Assembly: GCA_020736575.1 (NCBI GenBank)
Contig: JAGPYM010000004.1
Location: 806,001-870,000 of the forward strand
Direction: 5' to 3'
DNA from: Thelonectria olida
Taxonomy: Eukaryota; Ascomycota; Sordariomycetes; Hypocreales; Nectriaceae
DNA: 64,000 bases
The notes beneath the pieces were generated by a model. The model saw only the letters and a list, made by a program, of their open reading frames with translations. It had not been told where the DNA came from and searched no databases. Shown here one piece after another: positions 1 to 12,914 of this stretch. Each line of letters opens with the position of its first letter. Position 1 is the stretch's first letter. Position numbers and translations under genes: made by a program.

Positions 1-236
1 GAAGCAATACGACAATTATTACGAGTCGCCGTCCTCCGCAGACTTCACTCCTCCACCTCCGACCATCCGCTGCCGTCTTGTCGAGCACAACCGTGGCCAG
101 TTAATCTGTGCCTCTCGTCGAGGGATCTTCATCCCACCACCTACCCTCCACTCCCCTCCTCCTCCTCCTCCTCCTCCTCCTCCTCCTCCTCCTCCTCCTT
201 CGCCTCGTCGCTCCCCCGATCTTGCGACTGCCGACG
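1..236 (+). promoter_or_regulatory. 5' leader of GRAM/VASt gene with CTC repeat
   Basis: This stretch contains no ATG on the plus strand before the start codon at 237. A (CTC)n microsatellite of about 15 copies runs from about 154 to 199, some 40 nt before the start codon. A pyrimidine-rich leader of this kind is common in filamentous fungi. The window opens inside this leader or promoter, so the transcript start is not visible. Confidence 0.6.
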
Positions 237-3200
237 ATGGAAAACAACAACGGGTTGAACAAGCTTCTCCCCAAGTCAATCTCCTCCAAGCGCTTGCGAC
301 GGAAACAAGAGCGCGACTCGGAAGGCCCGGGCCATGACGACGACGATCTCGCTGGCCGCGAGCTGACCAGTCGCGATACGCTGGAGAGCGACCTGTCAAC
401 GAACTTGGCCGACGACGAGGAGTCCAAGAGCTTCGGTTCATACGAATCCGATACCGAGTCGTAAGTCCTTTATAAACTCGTTTATTTTGCACCTGTTTCC
501 CAATTTCCTCTTCTCCGACTTCCCTCATTGCCATTGCCGTTGCCATTCTGCGGTGGAGAAGTCAGCCTCGCACTTTCCCGTGCTGCCACCACGACCCAAG
601 ACGGCAGATCCCAGTCAGCCTCTTTCCCATGCAGAATTATTTCCTGCCACCATCCCACCCACGTGTTTAAAACTTATTAGATGCATGCCGTTTTCTTTGT
701 GTGTTTTCTTCGCCTTTGCAGTCCGTATCTGCACGCCTACTTTATCTCTGCAGCTAGCAAGCTGTTGATGCTTGATCTTCCTCGCCTCCCCCATTCATCC
801 ATCCATCACATTGATTATTCCCTGTCACCAGCCCCTCTAACAAAGGAATCGTTGCCTAGATCTCGCCCAGCCCTTTCTACCCACCCATCTCAGATCAACT
901 ACCTCACCACGTCCTCTCCTGTCATCCAAGCGACGCACCTCGCCGAGTCGCAGTCGCAATCCCCGTCCACCGACGTTGACTCCAACAGCAGTGCATCCAA
1001 GTCGTCAACGTTTCCCGCCAAACGGTCGGTTTCCATCGAGCCTAAAGACCGCAGAATCGGACGGAGCAAGACGGGCCTTCTACCTCCCCGCAAACCGAAC
1101 CGTCGATCGCCGTCCCCGGGAGGCAAGTTTAAAGGCATATTCAAACCCAAAAAGAGTTCTACCAACTCCAGCCCCGAACGGCACGACCCGGCCGACAGTC
1201 GTCCACCGCCTTCCGGCAAGCAACAGGCCACCCCAGGTGCGGACCCGGACCTTGCGCAGGTCCCGCCTATTATCGAGCCACCTGCACCCGCCAAAGTTGC
1301 TCCATCTGACAAGCGGTCGAGGGTTCAACCAAAGGTTGACACGGGTCTTCCCCCCAAAACTCCACCAAACGGCGACAAACCTGCCCCCGTCATTGTCAAC
1401 ACCCCGCCAACGCCTGTCGAGTTCGCCCAGTCCTCGCCGCAGTCGTCTCCTGAACGGAGGTCGTTCTGGAACGGTTCGGGCCCTGGCTCCGGTGCAAATG
1501 GCTCTCCTCCTGCGCGGAACATCAGCACACACCGTAGGAGTCAATCGGGCTCTGTAAGTATAGGTCCCAGCAAGCTCTCCAACATCGTCAACGTCCCCCT
1601 CACGCCCACCACCGAAAGCGGTGAGGCGACCCCAAACGTGACCCAAGGAACTGGCTTCTTTTCGTCCATGATATCGGCCGCGCAGAACGCCGCAAATACT
1701 TTGACGAATATTCAGACGAGTGGCATCGCACTGGGTGGAAACAAGAGCAAGACGTCACTCTCAAAACCTCAGGACCAACCAGAGCCTGACATAGTCGAGG
1801 ACAAGGCAGGCAACGCACCCGCAGCACGAACGCGGACGCCCATGGATGATAAACAAGACCACAGACAATCCGCGATACAAACCCTTGGCACTGGCGAGTT
1901 GAGTCTCAGCCAGCTTGGCCTCGCCGAACCCTCAAGCAACATGAACACCCCCATGAGCTCCAAGTTTCCCGACATGTCTGATACGCGCGCACGATCCGAG
2001 TCGGCCCCGGTCGATTCACCCGTAACCCCCACGGATCTCGTCCTAGACGAGTCATCCAGCCGCCCCAGATCCCTATATGAAGCCGCTAGTGGCGAACGCA
2101 CTCCTGAGCCAGGCGAACTCGTTGATAAAAATGGCACAGTTCAGCGGACGTCAAGTCTCCGAAGTGCCCTGAAACAACCTCACAGAAAACGCGGTAGCTC
2201 CGTCACCACCGGTACCACCATAGGAGCGGCGATTGCCGCCGCCAATACCTCCCTTGCGCATCCCAACTTAAGTGCTCCTAAGCTTACGGGTTTTGCCATT
2301 GCAAGCAAGAAGCGGAACAGAGACTTTCATGACTTGTTCAAGAGCGTGCCTGACGATGATTACCTCATTGAGGACTACAGCTGCGCCCTGCAGAGAGAGA
2401 TTCTCGCGCATGGGCGGCTTTATGTCTCAGAAGGTCACCTTTGCTTCAGCAGTAACATCTTTGGATGGACCACGACCCTGGTTATGAGCTTCGATGAGAT
2501 AGTGTCTGTTGAAAAGCGAAGTACCGCTCTCGTGTTCAAGAATGGTCTCATGATCTCGACGTTACATGCAAAACATATCTTTGCCAGCTTCACCAGCAGA
2601 GACGCCACATACGATCTAATTGTAAACATCTGGAAGCTAGGCCATCCTACACTGAAGAGCACACTGAACGGTGTTCGATTGGAGGGCACTGGCGGCGACA
2701 AGACGGAGAAGGTGGATGGAGAACAGGCCGTCCCCGACGACGAACAAGACGGCTCTGAGTCGGATGACGAGAGTGATGATGAAGACGACGAGTACTACGA
2801 CGAAGACGTCCATGATGAGATGCACAACGCCTCTCTGGTAGAAGCCAACGGAGAGGATGAGCCAGAAAAGGCAGCTTCCAGAAAGGCGTCTGGTGTGACT
2901 CCTGCAAACGGTGGTACTACAGACGCTCCGGCCTCATCAGGAACCACTGGTGACTTCCCAGGTCCCACGACACATGCTCCAACAGATTGTGGTGACTCAA
3001 CCACTCACTATGAGCGCATAGTAGGCGACGATACCATTCCTGCCCCCTTGGGTAAAGTGTACAACTTGGTGTTTGGTGCGGGATCACCGGCCTGGATGAG
3101 CAATTGGTTGACTGGCAACCAAAAATGTTTCGATCTGCAGTGGGAGGATAAAAAGGGTCTAACTCTCGAGGACCGAAGTCGATCATGCAACTACATCAAG

Positions 3201-4157
3201 CCTCTGAATGGTTCGATCGGACCAAAGCAAACCAAGTGTATTGTCACTGAGACTCTGGATAACCTCGACTACGAAAAAGCCATCAACCTCAATGTGTCGA
3301 CCCAGACCCCAGATGTCCCGAGCGGAAATGTCTTCTCCGTCAAAACCAAGTACTGTTTCTCCTGGGGCGAGAACAACTCGACTCGCATCCAGGTCAATTG
3401 TACCATTGAATGGACTGGCAAGAGTTGGCTTAAGGGTGAGTTTGGCAAGAACATCATCTCGCACGACTTCTGATGCTAATGAACACTAGGTCCTATTGAG
3501 AAGGGCGCTAATGACGGCCAGGTCCAGCATTGCAAGGATCTGTTTGCAGCTATCAAGGCTGCCGTGTCGTCTCGACCCACGCCTCCAAACCCTCTTCCTT
3601 CTGCGCTGAAGAAGGGAAAGAAGGGCAGGAGGCCCAAGTCAGCGCTGATGCCAGCAAACGTGGAGACTAACACGCCAAAGCGACCTGTGCAGCAGAGCTG
3701 GGGCGCCCTCGAGCCTGTCAGAGGACTCTTGGAGCCCCTCTCGGATGTCATCAGACCGCTCCTTACGGGGAACGTGATGTATGGACTATTCGTTGGCTTG
3801 CTTGTTGCTACATGGTTTGGATTCGGGTTCACGCCGAGCAGAAGCCCGCAGGGTGTCGGTATTTACAGGCCCGAGAGAATCGCTACGTACGAGGAGATTT
3901 GGCGAAAAGAGGACACTGAATTGTGGGAATGGTTGGAGGAGAGGGTCGGCATGGATCGCATGCATACTGATCGTGTTGCTGTGAAGCGGGTGCTCGAGCC
4001 CAAGACGGTTGAAGAAAATCTAAGGGCGTCTCGAATGGACGAGAAAGAGGTGGAAGAGGCCATCCGGGTCACGGAGGAGAAACTTCGTGTGTTGAAAGAT
4101 GTGATGGGGAGGAAGTCCAAGACTGCAGGAACAGGCAACGGCAAGAAACCCAGGTAA
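237..4157 (+). CDS. GRAM and VASt domain protein, LAM/Ysp-type sterol transfer protein
   Basis: Exons are 237-460, 722-3435 and 3490-4157, giving 1201 aa; both junctions keep frame (GTAAGT...CAG and GTGAGT...TAG with a TGCTAAT branch site). The first 600 residues are Ser/Pro-rich and probably disordered. A GRAM domain lies at about 602-715, around the FHDLFKSVPDDD stretch. An acidic linker follows, and a VASt (StART-like) domain spans about 836-1003. A single hydrophobic helix lies at about 1073-1095 (YGLFVGLLVATWFGF), then a charged tail. This order matches the yeast Lam/Ysp anchored sterol transporters, which sit in the ER at membrane contact sites and move ergosterol between ER and plasma membrane. 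Family assignment rests on domain order and recognisable motifs; the actual ligand is inferred. The start ATG was chosen because it is the first in the leader and opens exon 1 in frame. Intron 1 is long for this window (261 nt). Confidence 0.9.
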
Positions 4158-6779
4158 GGGCGGCCACTATAGATTACGAATGTACATTACCACCACATAC
4201 ATACAATACAATGCATGGCAGGGCAGCTAGCGAAGCCCGTGTTTCTTTGTCGATGAACAGAACAGTCCATCTCTTTCTGCGCGCGTCTCTCTTGTTGGCT
4301 GTGAGCCGGGAGCTGAGTGGCGACGTGGTGCGGCCTCCGGAACGTTGGAGAGTTTCAACGAGAGGGCCTCGTGGGGTCTGATTCGAGCCGTTGAAGTGAT
4401 TGCCTTAGAGGTTGGGGGCCAATGATCCGGGGGAGACCGTCTGACATGGTCATGGTATGATATGCATGAGAGAGGGGGAGGGGTGTAAGACAGGCAACAT
4501 GAAGGTGGCTTTAAGTTACTGGCAGCGTCCAGGACGAATGGGTCATGAAAGAAAGTGCCTCAGAGCCCATGTTCCTGCATGCGACCGACAGACAGATGCC
4601 GAGTGTGCCCTGTCATTAAGCGACAGCCGCCAGGACGATATGCGGAAAAGCCGGCTGTGGGGAGTTGCCAACAGACCTACGATGGCCTAGATTTTACCTT
4701 TCTGGGCGACGTGTTCGGAGAAAGCAACGGCGGTGAATCACCCGGTCTGGGAAAGGGGCCATGCTGATGGGCAGACTGGAAGCAATTGTGAGTTGCGCAA
4801 GGCATACTCGGGCCTTGGGGGATGGGTTACCCTAGAGCTTTACGAGGAATGACGACACGGTAGCAGCTGGCCTGGCGTCGATGACATGACGGTCGAAGCG
4901 TTGTAAAGCTGGTGACGGGTAGCCCTAAAATGATCGACGACAAAAAAGTAATGGGAGCTAGACGACGATAAGTTAGGTACCTAGATATTGGGTAAGGGGG
5001 GCGTGTGCGGTGTGGGCTGGCGTCATGATGAGGGCCAGAGGGAGAGCTGTTGGAGCTGGCTGTCATGACACCAGTGGCTGGACAGCTGGAGAGGTAAAGA
5101 GATTGGAATGTCCGCTAATGTCCGAAGGCTAAAGCCATGGGCAGAATCAGGAATTGACGAGCAACGCTGAATGCTGAGGATTGGGATGTCGCATGCCAAC
5201 TTACCTCACGGGGAGACAAGAGCATGGAACGCCTCGCCCGTACACGCCACACGCGCGGGCTGGTGGGCCAGTCCAAGGGCCGCGCGCTAACGGGAACCTC
5301 TAACGATGAAGATTCCAATATGGGGGTTGTTGAAAGATCATCGACGATATGTAATAAGGCTTAAGGCGGCAAAGAAACATACAAAGCGATGGCATGGAGG
5401 ATCGATCTCGAGACTATTCCTTGGCGCGATGGATGCCTCTTGATGCACTTGCTTGACTGCTGTCTCTGTTGGTGGACCGCCTGCCGCACTGGTGACCCAA
5501 AAAAGCAGTGCCTGGAGAGGACCGACAAGCGTGCCCGGGATGATGTCTGAGGCGTCTAGTCCTTGGATGGAACGAGTGGAGGCGGCGTTTGATGGGTTGG
5601 GCGTTTTTTGTCTCGATTTTTTTTTCTGGTAGTGGACAGGCGCAGTTGAAGTCCGCCTCGTTGCCTAAGCCACAGACCAGCACGGGCGACAATTGGCTCG
5701 CGGGAGGAGGGGGGAGTGAGGAAAAACGGTGGTGACTGGTCGGACAGGGACATGGGAGTCAGAAGAAGGAAGGGGGGTTCCAGTTGGAGAGGTCGGAGGA
5801 CTCTGGACAGGAAGCATTGTTCGTGGTGATGGCTTATACTGTGGAAAATGCGAACTATTGCAGATTTGAATGGGATGCCGAGGATGAAAGAAGGCCTTTT
5901 GCATGCATGCATGCATCCACCCGATTGGAGTCGACTGATGTGAGGTGATGGGATAGTCGATGAGCCTCGGTTGAGTTGTGTCGTTGATTGTTCGTAACGA
6001 TGACTGTCTCGAAGACAGGATTGGAAGCTTGGAAGTAAGCCAGAGATGATGATGAGGGATCCATTGAATCCTTGGAGTATGGGGAATGGAGAATGGAGGA
6101 GTTACGTGTGATAGAAGCAAGTTACAGATTATGGACTATCTATGGATACCCGGCAAGAGCGAGGTAGGAACGGAGTGCTGTCTGTTCCTTCTTCCTCATC
6201 CTGTAGTTCTATCCCGTCCATTTCTCCTTCTTCTTTCTCTCCACCACCACCCACCTCACTCAATAAGGTACCCACTGCCCACTCACTGCCCTCCACTGCC
6301 CTCCACTGCCCGCCCACCGCCCATCAAGGCCCAGCTTCTTCCCAGCTTTGCCAGCTTTGAGCTTCCCTTCCCTGCCGCCCAGCCCGTCACTCACTCACTC
6401 AAACTGCATTGCTAGCACCAAAGCCAAGTCCTAGTCCCCGCCCTCCCCAAGTCCTACAGTACACGCCTCTTCCTTATTCGCGCCTAGGACCTACGCTTCG
6501 TTCCCAAGCTGCCTCCCAAACCCCATTCGAACCTCGTCTGTTTCTGTCTCGAGCTTTCGTTCGAAAATAAAACAAAAACCATCATGGCAACGGGTGGCGC
6601 ATCCGAATAGGCCTCTTTTTAATTGTCCCTTGTCCCTCTTTTAAGCCCCCAATTTGGGATCCCTCTCCTCTTTTTTTATTTGCCTCCCCGCTCCCAAGTT
6701 CCTAACCTCGAAACAGTCCTGAACCGTCTCGTCACATCGCCCCAAGTTCAGGATAAACGGTAAAAGACAATTTGCTTCC
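4158..6779. other. Intergenic region, 3' flank and zinc-finger gene promoter/leader
   Basis: I see no credible gene here. ORFs up to about 150 codons on the minus strand (5556-6120) have no start context, splice partners or recognisable motif. A (GCAT)4 palindromic run lies at 5901-5916. From about 6180 the plus strand becomes pyrimidine-rich with TCAC/CTGCC short repeats, typical of a transcribed leader, and leads to the small upstream ORF at 6584. Confidence 0.6.
6584..6610 (+). promoter_or_regulatory. Upstream ORF, 8 codons plus stop, before zinc-finger gene
   Basis: ATG at 6584 reads M-A-T-G-G-A-S-E then TAG. It is the only plus-strand ATG between about 6145 and the main start at 6780. 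Its context (ATC before, G after) is strong for a fungal start. It ends 169 nt before the main ORF, which would allow reinitiation. Whether the transcript includes it is inferred from its position in the pyrimidine-rich leader. Confidence 0.5.
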
Positions 6780-9700
6780 ATGGAATCAAAGAAGCGCCTG
6801 TCCTTGGACGGGCCCAGAGAGGGGGCAAGCCCTTCAGCCCTACGTCGTCTCACACGTAGCCCTACCCATCGTCTATTGAGGCGATCCAGCTCAGTGTCGT
6901 CGAGCTCTTCTTCTGCTGTCTCGGTAGCATCGGACGACGGTGAAGCATCACCATCCTCTTGCGTGTAAGACTCCACCCATCCCCATCCCATCCCATCCCT
7001 CAACACCATGGCTCATCATCACCATGACCCCCTTGTATTTTTCCATTTTGCAATTGCATCTCTATAACCGCCTTCCATTCCCATTCCCGATAGAATCCCC
7101 TACCAAGTTCAGCCAACTCACTGGTTCTCTGTAGTACTCGTGATACTGCCCGCGATGAATGCGCCCTCTACCGCTTCATCGTCTGGGCTGCCGTCAAGCG
7201 CAATGAATGCGGCAAGATGACTCCCGAGGAGAAGAGGGAATGCCCACTGTTGCGGTGTCGGAAACGCTTCCCAAACCATGAATTCATGCTCCAACATCTC
7301 TATACCTGCGACCAGCTGGCCCTCGGCGAGTACTGGTGCTACAACTGTGAAAAGGTCGAACGATTCAGCGATGCCAAGTGCAAGCGTTGCCTCGGCCATC
7401 CGTCTAGGAGGAGGAAGATCGTGTCTATGGCCAAGAACTTCTTCAGTTCCCTGGGTCACAAGAATAAGAACTCTCCTCTGGCCGACTATCTAGACCTCGA
7501 CGAGGCCCCTCCCAGCTACGACGACTCTCTCCTATGCCCCCCTCAACAAGAGCAAGTCGAACTGTATTCCACCGAGATCCACGAAATCGACTCATCCGAG
7601 ATCCCGTTGCCTACCATCCTGGAGGATGCCGACGAGGCAGAGACCGATGCTGCCTCCGTCCGCCTCCGACTCTCAGTCCCAGTCCCTACCCCAGTCCCAA
7701 CTCCCGCTGTGCCGTCGTTGCCTATCGAGCCTCTGCCGGTCCGCCCTGTCGAGCTTGAGTCAGCCCCGATCTTCAACGAGCCTTTCCTCGCTTGGCCTTC
7801 GCTGCCTGACACCGTGGCCCCCACGAACCTCATGAGCCATGGTGGCAACACAAGCCAGGAGCGGCCCGTCCTTCAACTCCACACGTCTGACCTCGACCAG
7901 TATCGGGCCCAAGTCAAGAAGCGGAGCAAGATGCTGGCCCCCAGCACGTCGGTCCGGTCCACGGCTAGCACCTCGAGTACCAACAGTACCAACAGTACCT
8001 CAAGCACTGCCAGCTATAATATCTCGCCCATGTCCGCCTGGTCTGGTGCCTGGACCAAGGTTGCCGGCTTTGAGTCAACACTTACTTCACCAGCAGATGA
8101 TCACGCAAGCCCTGGTGGTCTCTTCCGCAACAACTCCTTCCTCATCCCAGACAAGCCTTCCAAGTATCACGGCTATGACTGTGATAATGGTACATCAGAT
8201 CCCTTCTTCTCAGAGCTGCCGGCCGACATCCCCATGATGGATGCCAACATGCCCTCGGACAACCCCCAGGACAACCTAGGACTAGACCAAACCGTCTTCT
8301 CCTTGGACACTTCCATGTCTGCCGACCTCTCTCTCGAGTCTAATCTAGTGTTGACAGATGCTTCGACCATGCCGCCCCCTATGCCTCGGGCCGCTGTCAC
8401 AGAACCTGTGCCGACCTATAGTGTCCGACCTCGGTCCCTCATCGACACGGCTTGGGATGCTTTGGAGATGCATGTCGTCCAGTCCATGGCCAAGTTGCAA
8501 CGTATGACAAAGAACCATCTCGTCAACCAACTACGGAACATGTCAACACACTCAATAGCCATGGACGGCCTGGCAACACTCACTGAGATTCTACAAGGTC
8601 AACGTCCCACCTCACCTGTGAAGCTTCTCTGTTTTGTGCATGTCATCTACTCCTTCTCCTTGGTTGTCCACGAACAAGATGCCCCCAATCGGTGGTCGGA
8701 TCTGTTTGGCCAAGCAATGTCGTACAGCGCCTGGTTCTCTCGCCAAGACCGTCAACTCTATGTTCAGATCGTCGATGCCCTCTGGAAGCCCGCTGCCATG
8801 ACGACGGAGGAAGTGGTCAGCCTTGTTCGAGCCAAGACTTCAGTGTCAAGGTCATCTAGCTTGAAGGGCAAGGAGCCCGAAACGATTTCTGCTCACCAGG
8901 CCAGCCAAGACTCCTTGGCCTTTGTCGCACAATACTTTTTGGATCGTAGGTCACTGTCGCTCATTTCTCAGGTGTGGAAATGCTAACCAGTCTCACTAGA
9001 GCTTGAATACTCGACGATACATACCGTAGACGATCCGGAGATACAGACGTCACCTCTGTGTATGCAACACCTTGGAGACATCGCCCTCGACGTGGCCCCG
9101 AGCACCCCCTATGGAATTGCGGTTGAATTTGTACTTAAATACGGATTCCAGACGTATGCAGTTGATCACCCTAGGTTTCAGGCTAGCCTGGATGAGATTT
9201 TGGAACGTTCACACTCAAGCTATGGGACTACTACACGGCGCCTAGAGTTGGAGCTCATGAACGCCGGAAAGGTAAGATGCCCTTGGATGCAAAGTCAAGA
9301 ATTGAGACTTACAAGACGGATAGATCTACCTGCCCTCGGACGTTTTCTTTGACAGCTTCATTTCGAGCGTGAGAGCGCAAATCGATCAGCTATACGCCCA
9401 AAACGTGTCTAATATTAGCTCGAGGACGATATACTACGAGTATGGTGTCAAGTTGATGGAAGGACTCATCAATACATCTCAGCTACTACAGGGACAGCTC
9501 GCGACGACAGAGGCAGCATCAAGAACACCTAACTTGGATTCACTTGATGATGTTATCGGTGCTATGACTCCTAATCATATGGACGGCTTCGATTTTTCTT
9601 CTGTCGGAGACTTTAACACAACGCCACAAGTTAACTTCCATACTCCGATGACTATCGCCCCTGACTCGCTGAGCAACCCCCAGCTGATGCCGACTCCCGA

Positions 9701-10040
9701 AGGAACCGTGTCATTGGGTGGTCCCTCAACAGCGGCAACTTCACCCCCGTCACCGGCTCCTGGTCAGGCACTGAGCAAGGTCGAGTCGGACAGCTGCTGC
9801 GGGATCTGTGGCTATCGACCGAAGGGAGATCCCCGTTGGTTTGGCGGTAGCATGGCCAAGCATAAGAAGCTGCAACACGCCACAACCCCGCCCAAGATCT
9901 ACAAGTGTCCGTTCCCCGGATGCACGAGCCAGTACAAGAATCGACCGGATAACTTGCGACAACATCAGATCGAAAAGAACCATTGGCTGGAGGGCCAGGA
10001 GCCTGAACGCCGTCCCAGCAAGAGGAAGAAGGTGGAGTGA
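6780..10040 (+). CDS. C2H2-type zinc finger protein, putative transcription regulator
   Basis: Exons are 6780-6964, 7135-8945, 9000-9271 and 9324-10040, giving 994 aa; every junction is GT-AG and in frame. The N-terminus is Ser-rich and basic. A Cys/His-rich segment lies at about 97-155 (ECPLLRC, HLYTC, WCYNCEK, CKRC) and could bind zinc. The middle is Pro/Ser/Thr-rich with acidic stretches, as in activation regions. A paired finger sits at the C-terminus, about 914-979 (CCGICGY...KHKKLQH, then YKCPFPGC...HQIEKNH), followed by a basic tail with KRKK that could serve as a nuclear localisation signal. This architecture occurs in many fungal proteins annotated only as C2H2 finger domain proteins; I do not recognise a named ortholog, and its targets are unknown. 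An upstream ORF precedes it. Confidence 0.85.
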
Positions 10041-10471
10041 TGTACCACTTGACTGAGAAGGGTCAACACACTTGAATGAGAAGCATTGCTTCGGCTGATG
10101 GAGCGAGCGGTTTCTTTTATTGTTCATCACCGAGGAGCTGGTCGTGCCCTCATGATATATTTTAGCATCTGTTTTCTGGTCTTTGGATATGCAATTTCTA
10201 TGGAGATGGCGTTTTTGCGTTTGGAGCGGCTTTGATTTGAAAAGATACCACTTTGGATTAAGTTAATGCGATGGTTGGGGTAATGGGGAACGATATATAC
10301 GTGAGAGACAAGCTTGATGAATGGAATGGAGTTTTAGACCATAGTTCGGGACGGAGCGAACTTTCTGGTGAGACTGGTGTTTGGGATTCGAACGGTACTT
10401 GCCTGGAGAAATAGTCAACCCGACGCCGGCAGAGTCAAAAGGAGTCGCAGGGGAGCAGTTGAGACGACAGT

Positions 10472-10501
10472 GAAGAAGAAGAAGAAGAAGAAGAAGAAGA
10501 G
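10472..10501. repeat. (GAA)n microsatellite
   Basis: About ten uninterrupted GAA copies in the 3' flank of the zinc-finger gene. It is read directly from the sequence and has no coding context. Confidence 0.9.
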
Positions 10502-12762
10502 ACTGGGAACACAGAGAAGACCAGACTGTATGAAGTTGAACATACACGGTACGACATCTGCCTTATTAATACACGTATCAACAAATGGCAGAACACGAAT
10601 ACGGGAACCGTGTCTCAGAGCATCCTGACCACCTGGTGATGAGCATTGCTCAGGGAGGGGCTATTTATAACACAGCCTCGGTGAGGTTATGGTACGAGAT
10701 GTCTCTGGTGAAAGGAGCATTTGAAAGTCAAGGCTGAAAGTTAATGATGTGAGGGAGAGGGATTGGTTCATTGGCGGGTCAGCGTGACACAAGATCCGAC
10801 GTGAAACAGAGGCAATTTTCAGTTTTCAATTCGAGGGTTTAGTTTGATGCATTGATTTGTCCACATGGAAATCTCCATACAAGAAGACAGATGGATGACG
10901 CAGATGCTCAGATGAGAGAACGGCACGGAAACTCGAGCTTGATGGCGTGCGCCGTGAGGCCCGTGGCTGGATCGTGGCTGGGTCGATGAATGACGACGCG
11001 TCTCGGCCTCGGCATTGGCGAAGGGGGAATGCAATGCATGGTTCCGGTAGTTATCCTGGGGATTGAGCGTCTGGCGCGGCTCAATCTAGTTACCGTGTCC
11101 TTTATACAGCAAGGGGTGATGCAATTCTGCATATCCAAGACGCCGGGTAGGCTATTTATCCCTTCATACGAATTGAACTGTTGAAATGTATTGCAAGCTG
11201 TCAAGATGTTGGGACCTGCCCATTTGGACGGAATGGCCGGCTGGAGGCTTGCTCCGTCGAGGCGTTGGGAGCTGGTAGCGCAGGCTGTAGCGGCGCATCG
11301 CGTGGTCTTGGGATGGTCACGTAATCAGCTAACGACTTACCGATGTATTCATACCTACTTTGTATCCTGGGCTTGCGCTTCACGGTTCACGAACACGGGT
11401 GAAGAAGGGGGCAAACCAGAAACCAAGTGTCACGTGGCACAAAGAGAGAGGCAGTTGAATTAAAAAAAAAACCAATCGAAATAAAAAAAAAGGCAAGGAA
11501 GAAGGCAGACACCAAAAAACAAACAACAACGCCTCTGCCGCGTCGCATACTAAGGTACCCTCTATGGTCGGACTGACTGCTTAATCATCCATATCCAAAT
11601 GAGGAGCTCATCATTCCACTATTAAATCAAGACCGAAGCGAAGGTTCCAGTTATCCTCCAAACAACTGCGTTTATTTACTGCGCCGCCCGCCTGCAAGAA
11701 CCATCGTTTACCCAACTAAAAAAGAAAGCCTTGGCAAAAAAAAAAAAAAAAAAAAAATTCAATGCAAATCACAAGGCCGAGACCAAGACCGACCAAGACC
11801 AGAGATTCAAACAGAGAGAGACACACACACATAGAGAAAGCGTGTGTGGCAGGGGCGGGCTTGTCGCTCTTTTTGGCTGCTCTGTTTTCTGCTTGTTGCT
11901 TTCGCTGACGCCTGACGCCTGACGCCACGCCAGACAATCCACGCAGTAAGCAGATTCGTACAAGGCGACCAGAAGCCGAAAAAGAACAAAAAAAGTAAAA
12001 AATACATCAAAAAAACTCTCTCGTCGATTCTCTGACCGTCCACTGGCGCAAAGTCCCCGACGTACCGGCACCAAGCGACCAGTCGACGACAGTCTCCGAA
12101 TACAGACATTTGCACGCCCGCCTGCAACCCACACTCGCCGACAGGCCACCACTCACAGCGAGGCGGAGAGCAGTGCCTGTCCGCCTTCGTCCCCGGTTCT
12201 TTTTGCCCAGTTGCCACTCCCTGTTTCCCACTCTTTATTATTTTTTTTCCTCTTCCCACTCCCTCCTTCCCTCCCTCTTTTCCCTCCCCCCTTCCCTTGG
12301 CTCCTTCCCCCAGTCCCCATCCACGGCCCTCCCCCCCATAATCCATTGAAGGCCCCAAGGCCCCTACCCCCCAGAATTTTTTCGCACACCAGGCTCGCGC
12401 ACTCTCGTCTCCCTCCCTCTATTTTTGTTCACGCCTCTGCTGAGCGCGCTCCTCCACGCCTCCTCCCAGCCGCAACCCAGCCATTTATCGACACCCCCAA
12501 AGATCCTGGGTCCAGGGTTTGCTTGCTTGCTTGCTCCCACGCAAAGTGACGCTCCGCACAGCAAACGCACCGCATCGTTCCGTTGACTGTTTGACGTCGA
12601 CTGTCGTTGATACTTTCGTACCCGTTGTCTTGGAACCGCCGTCGTGACCCTCTCGCGGCGTTGCTGAACGGCCTCGTCAGACAACCCGTCAGGCCTCGTC
12701 CTCGGCCTTCGACGACCGGCCGTGGGGAATCACCACTGCCGGCATCGCCTTCGTCTCTCCGA

Positions 12763-12785
12763 GTCACGTCACGTCACGTCACGTC
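12763..12785. repeat. Tandem TCACG repeats in FAR1-gene leader
   Basis: Four head-to-tail TCACG units lie 130 nt before the start codon. Each junction forms a TCACGTCA-like element resembling bZIP (CRE/ATF) or E-box half sites. Binding is inference only; the repeat may simply be a microsatellite within the leader. Confidence 0.5.
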
Positions 12786-12914
12786 CGGCCTTGCTCGCTT
12801 GAAACCCGCCGCCGACAACAACGTCGATACTCGATCCGACAGATCTTGCTCCGTCCCTAACCTCAACTCCTCCTCCGCGACTCGGCTCTCCCGCCCGGGC
12901 GCCGACGAGACACA

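Larger units (their letters stand above)
10041..12914. other. Intergenic region with long ATG-free leader
   Basis: No gene is supported. Features seen are a (GAA)10 run at about 10472-10501, a 22-nt A run at 11736-11757, three tandem TGACGCC copies at 11906-11926, and four TCACG repeats at 12763-12785. From 11765 to 12914 there is no ATG on the plus strand, while the reverse-complement CAT occurs at least nine times. That suggests most of this 1.15 kb is the transcribed leader of the glutamine-rich gene. The CT-rich stretch 12230-12440 fits a promoter or transcription-start region. Confidence 0.55.

Noticed and set aside
11807..12358. 183-codon Gly/Lys-rich minus-strand ORF
   Set aside because: It is the complement of a CT-rich leader; glycine and basic repeats arise from that composition.
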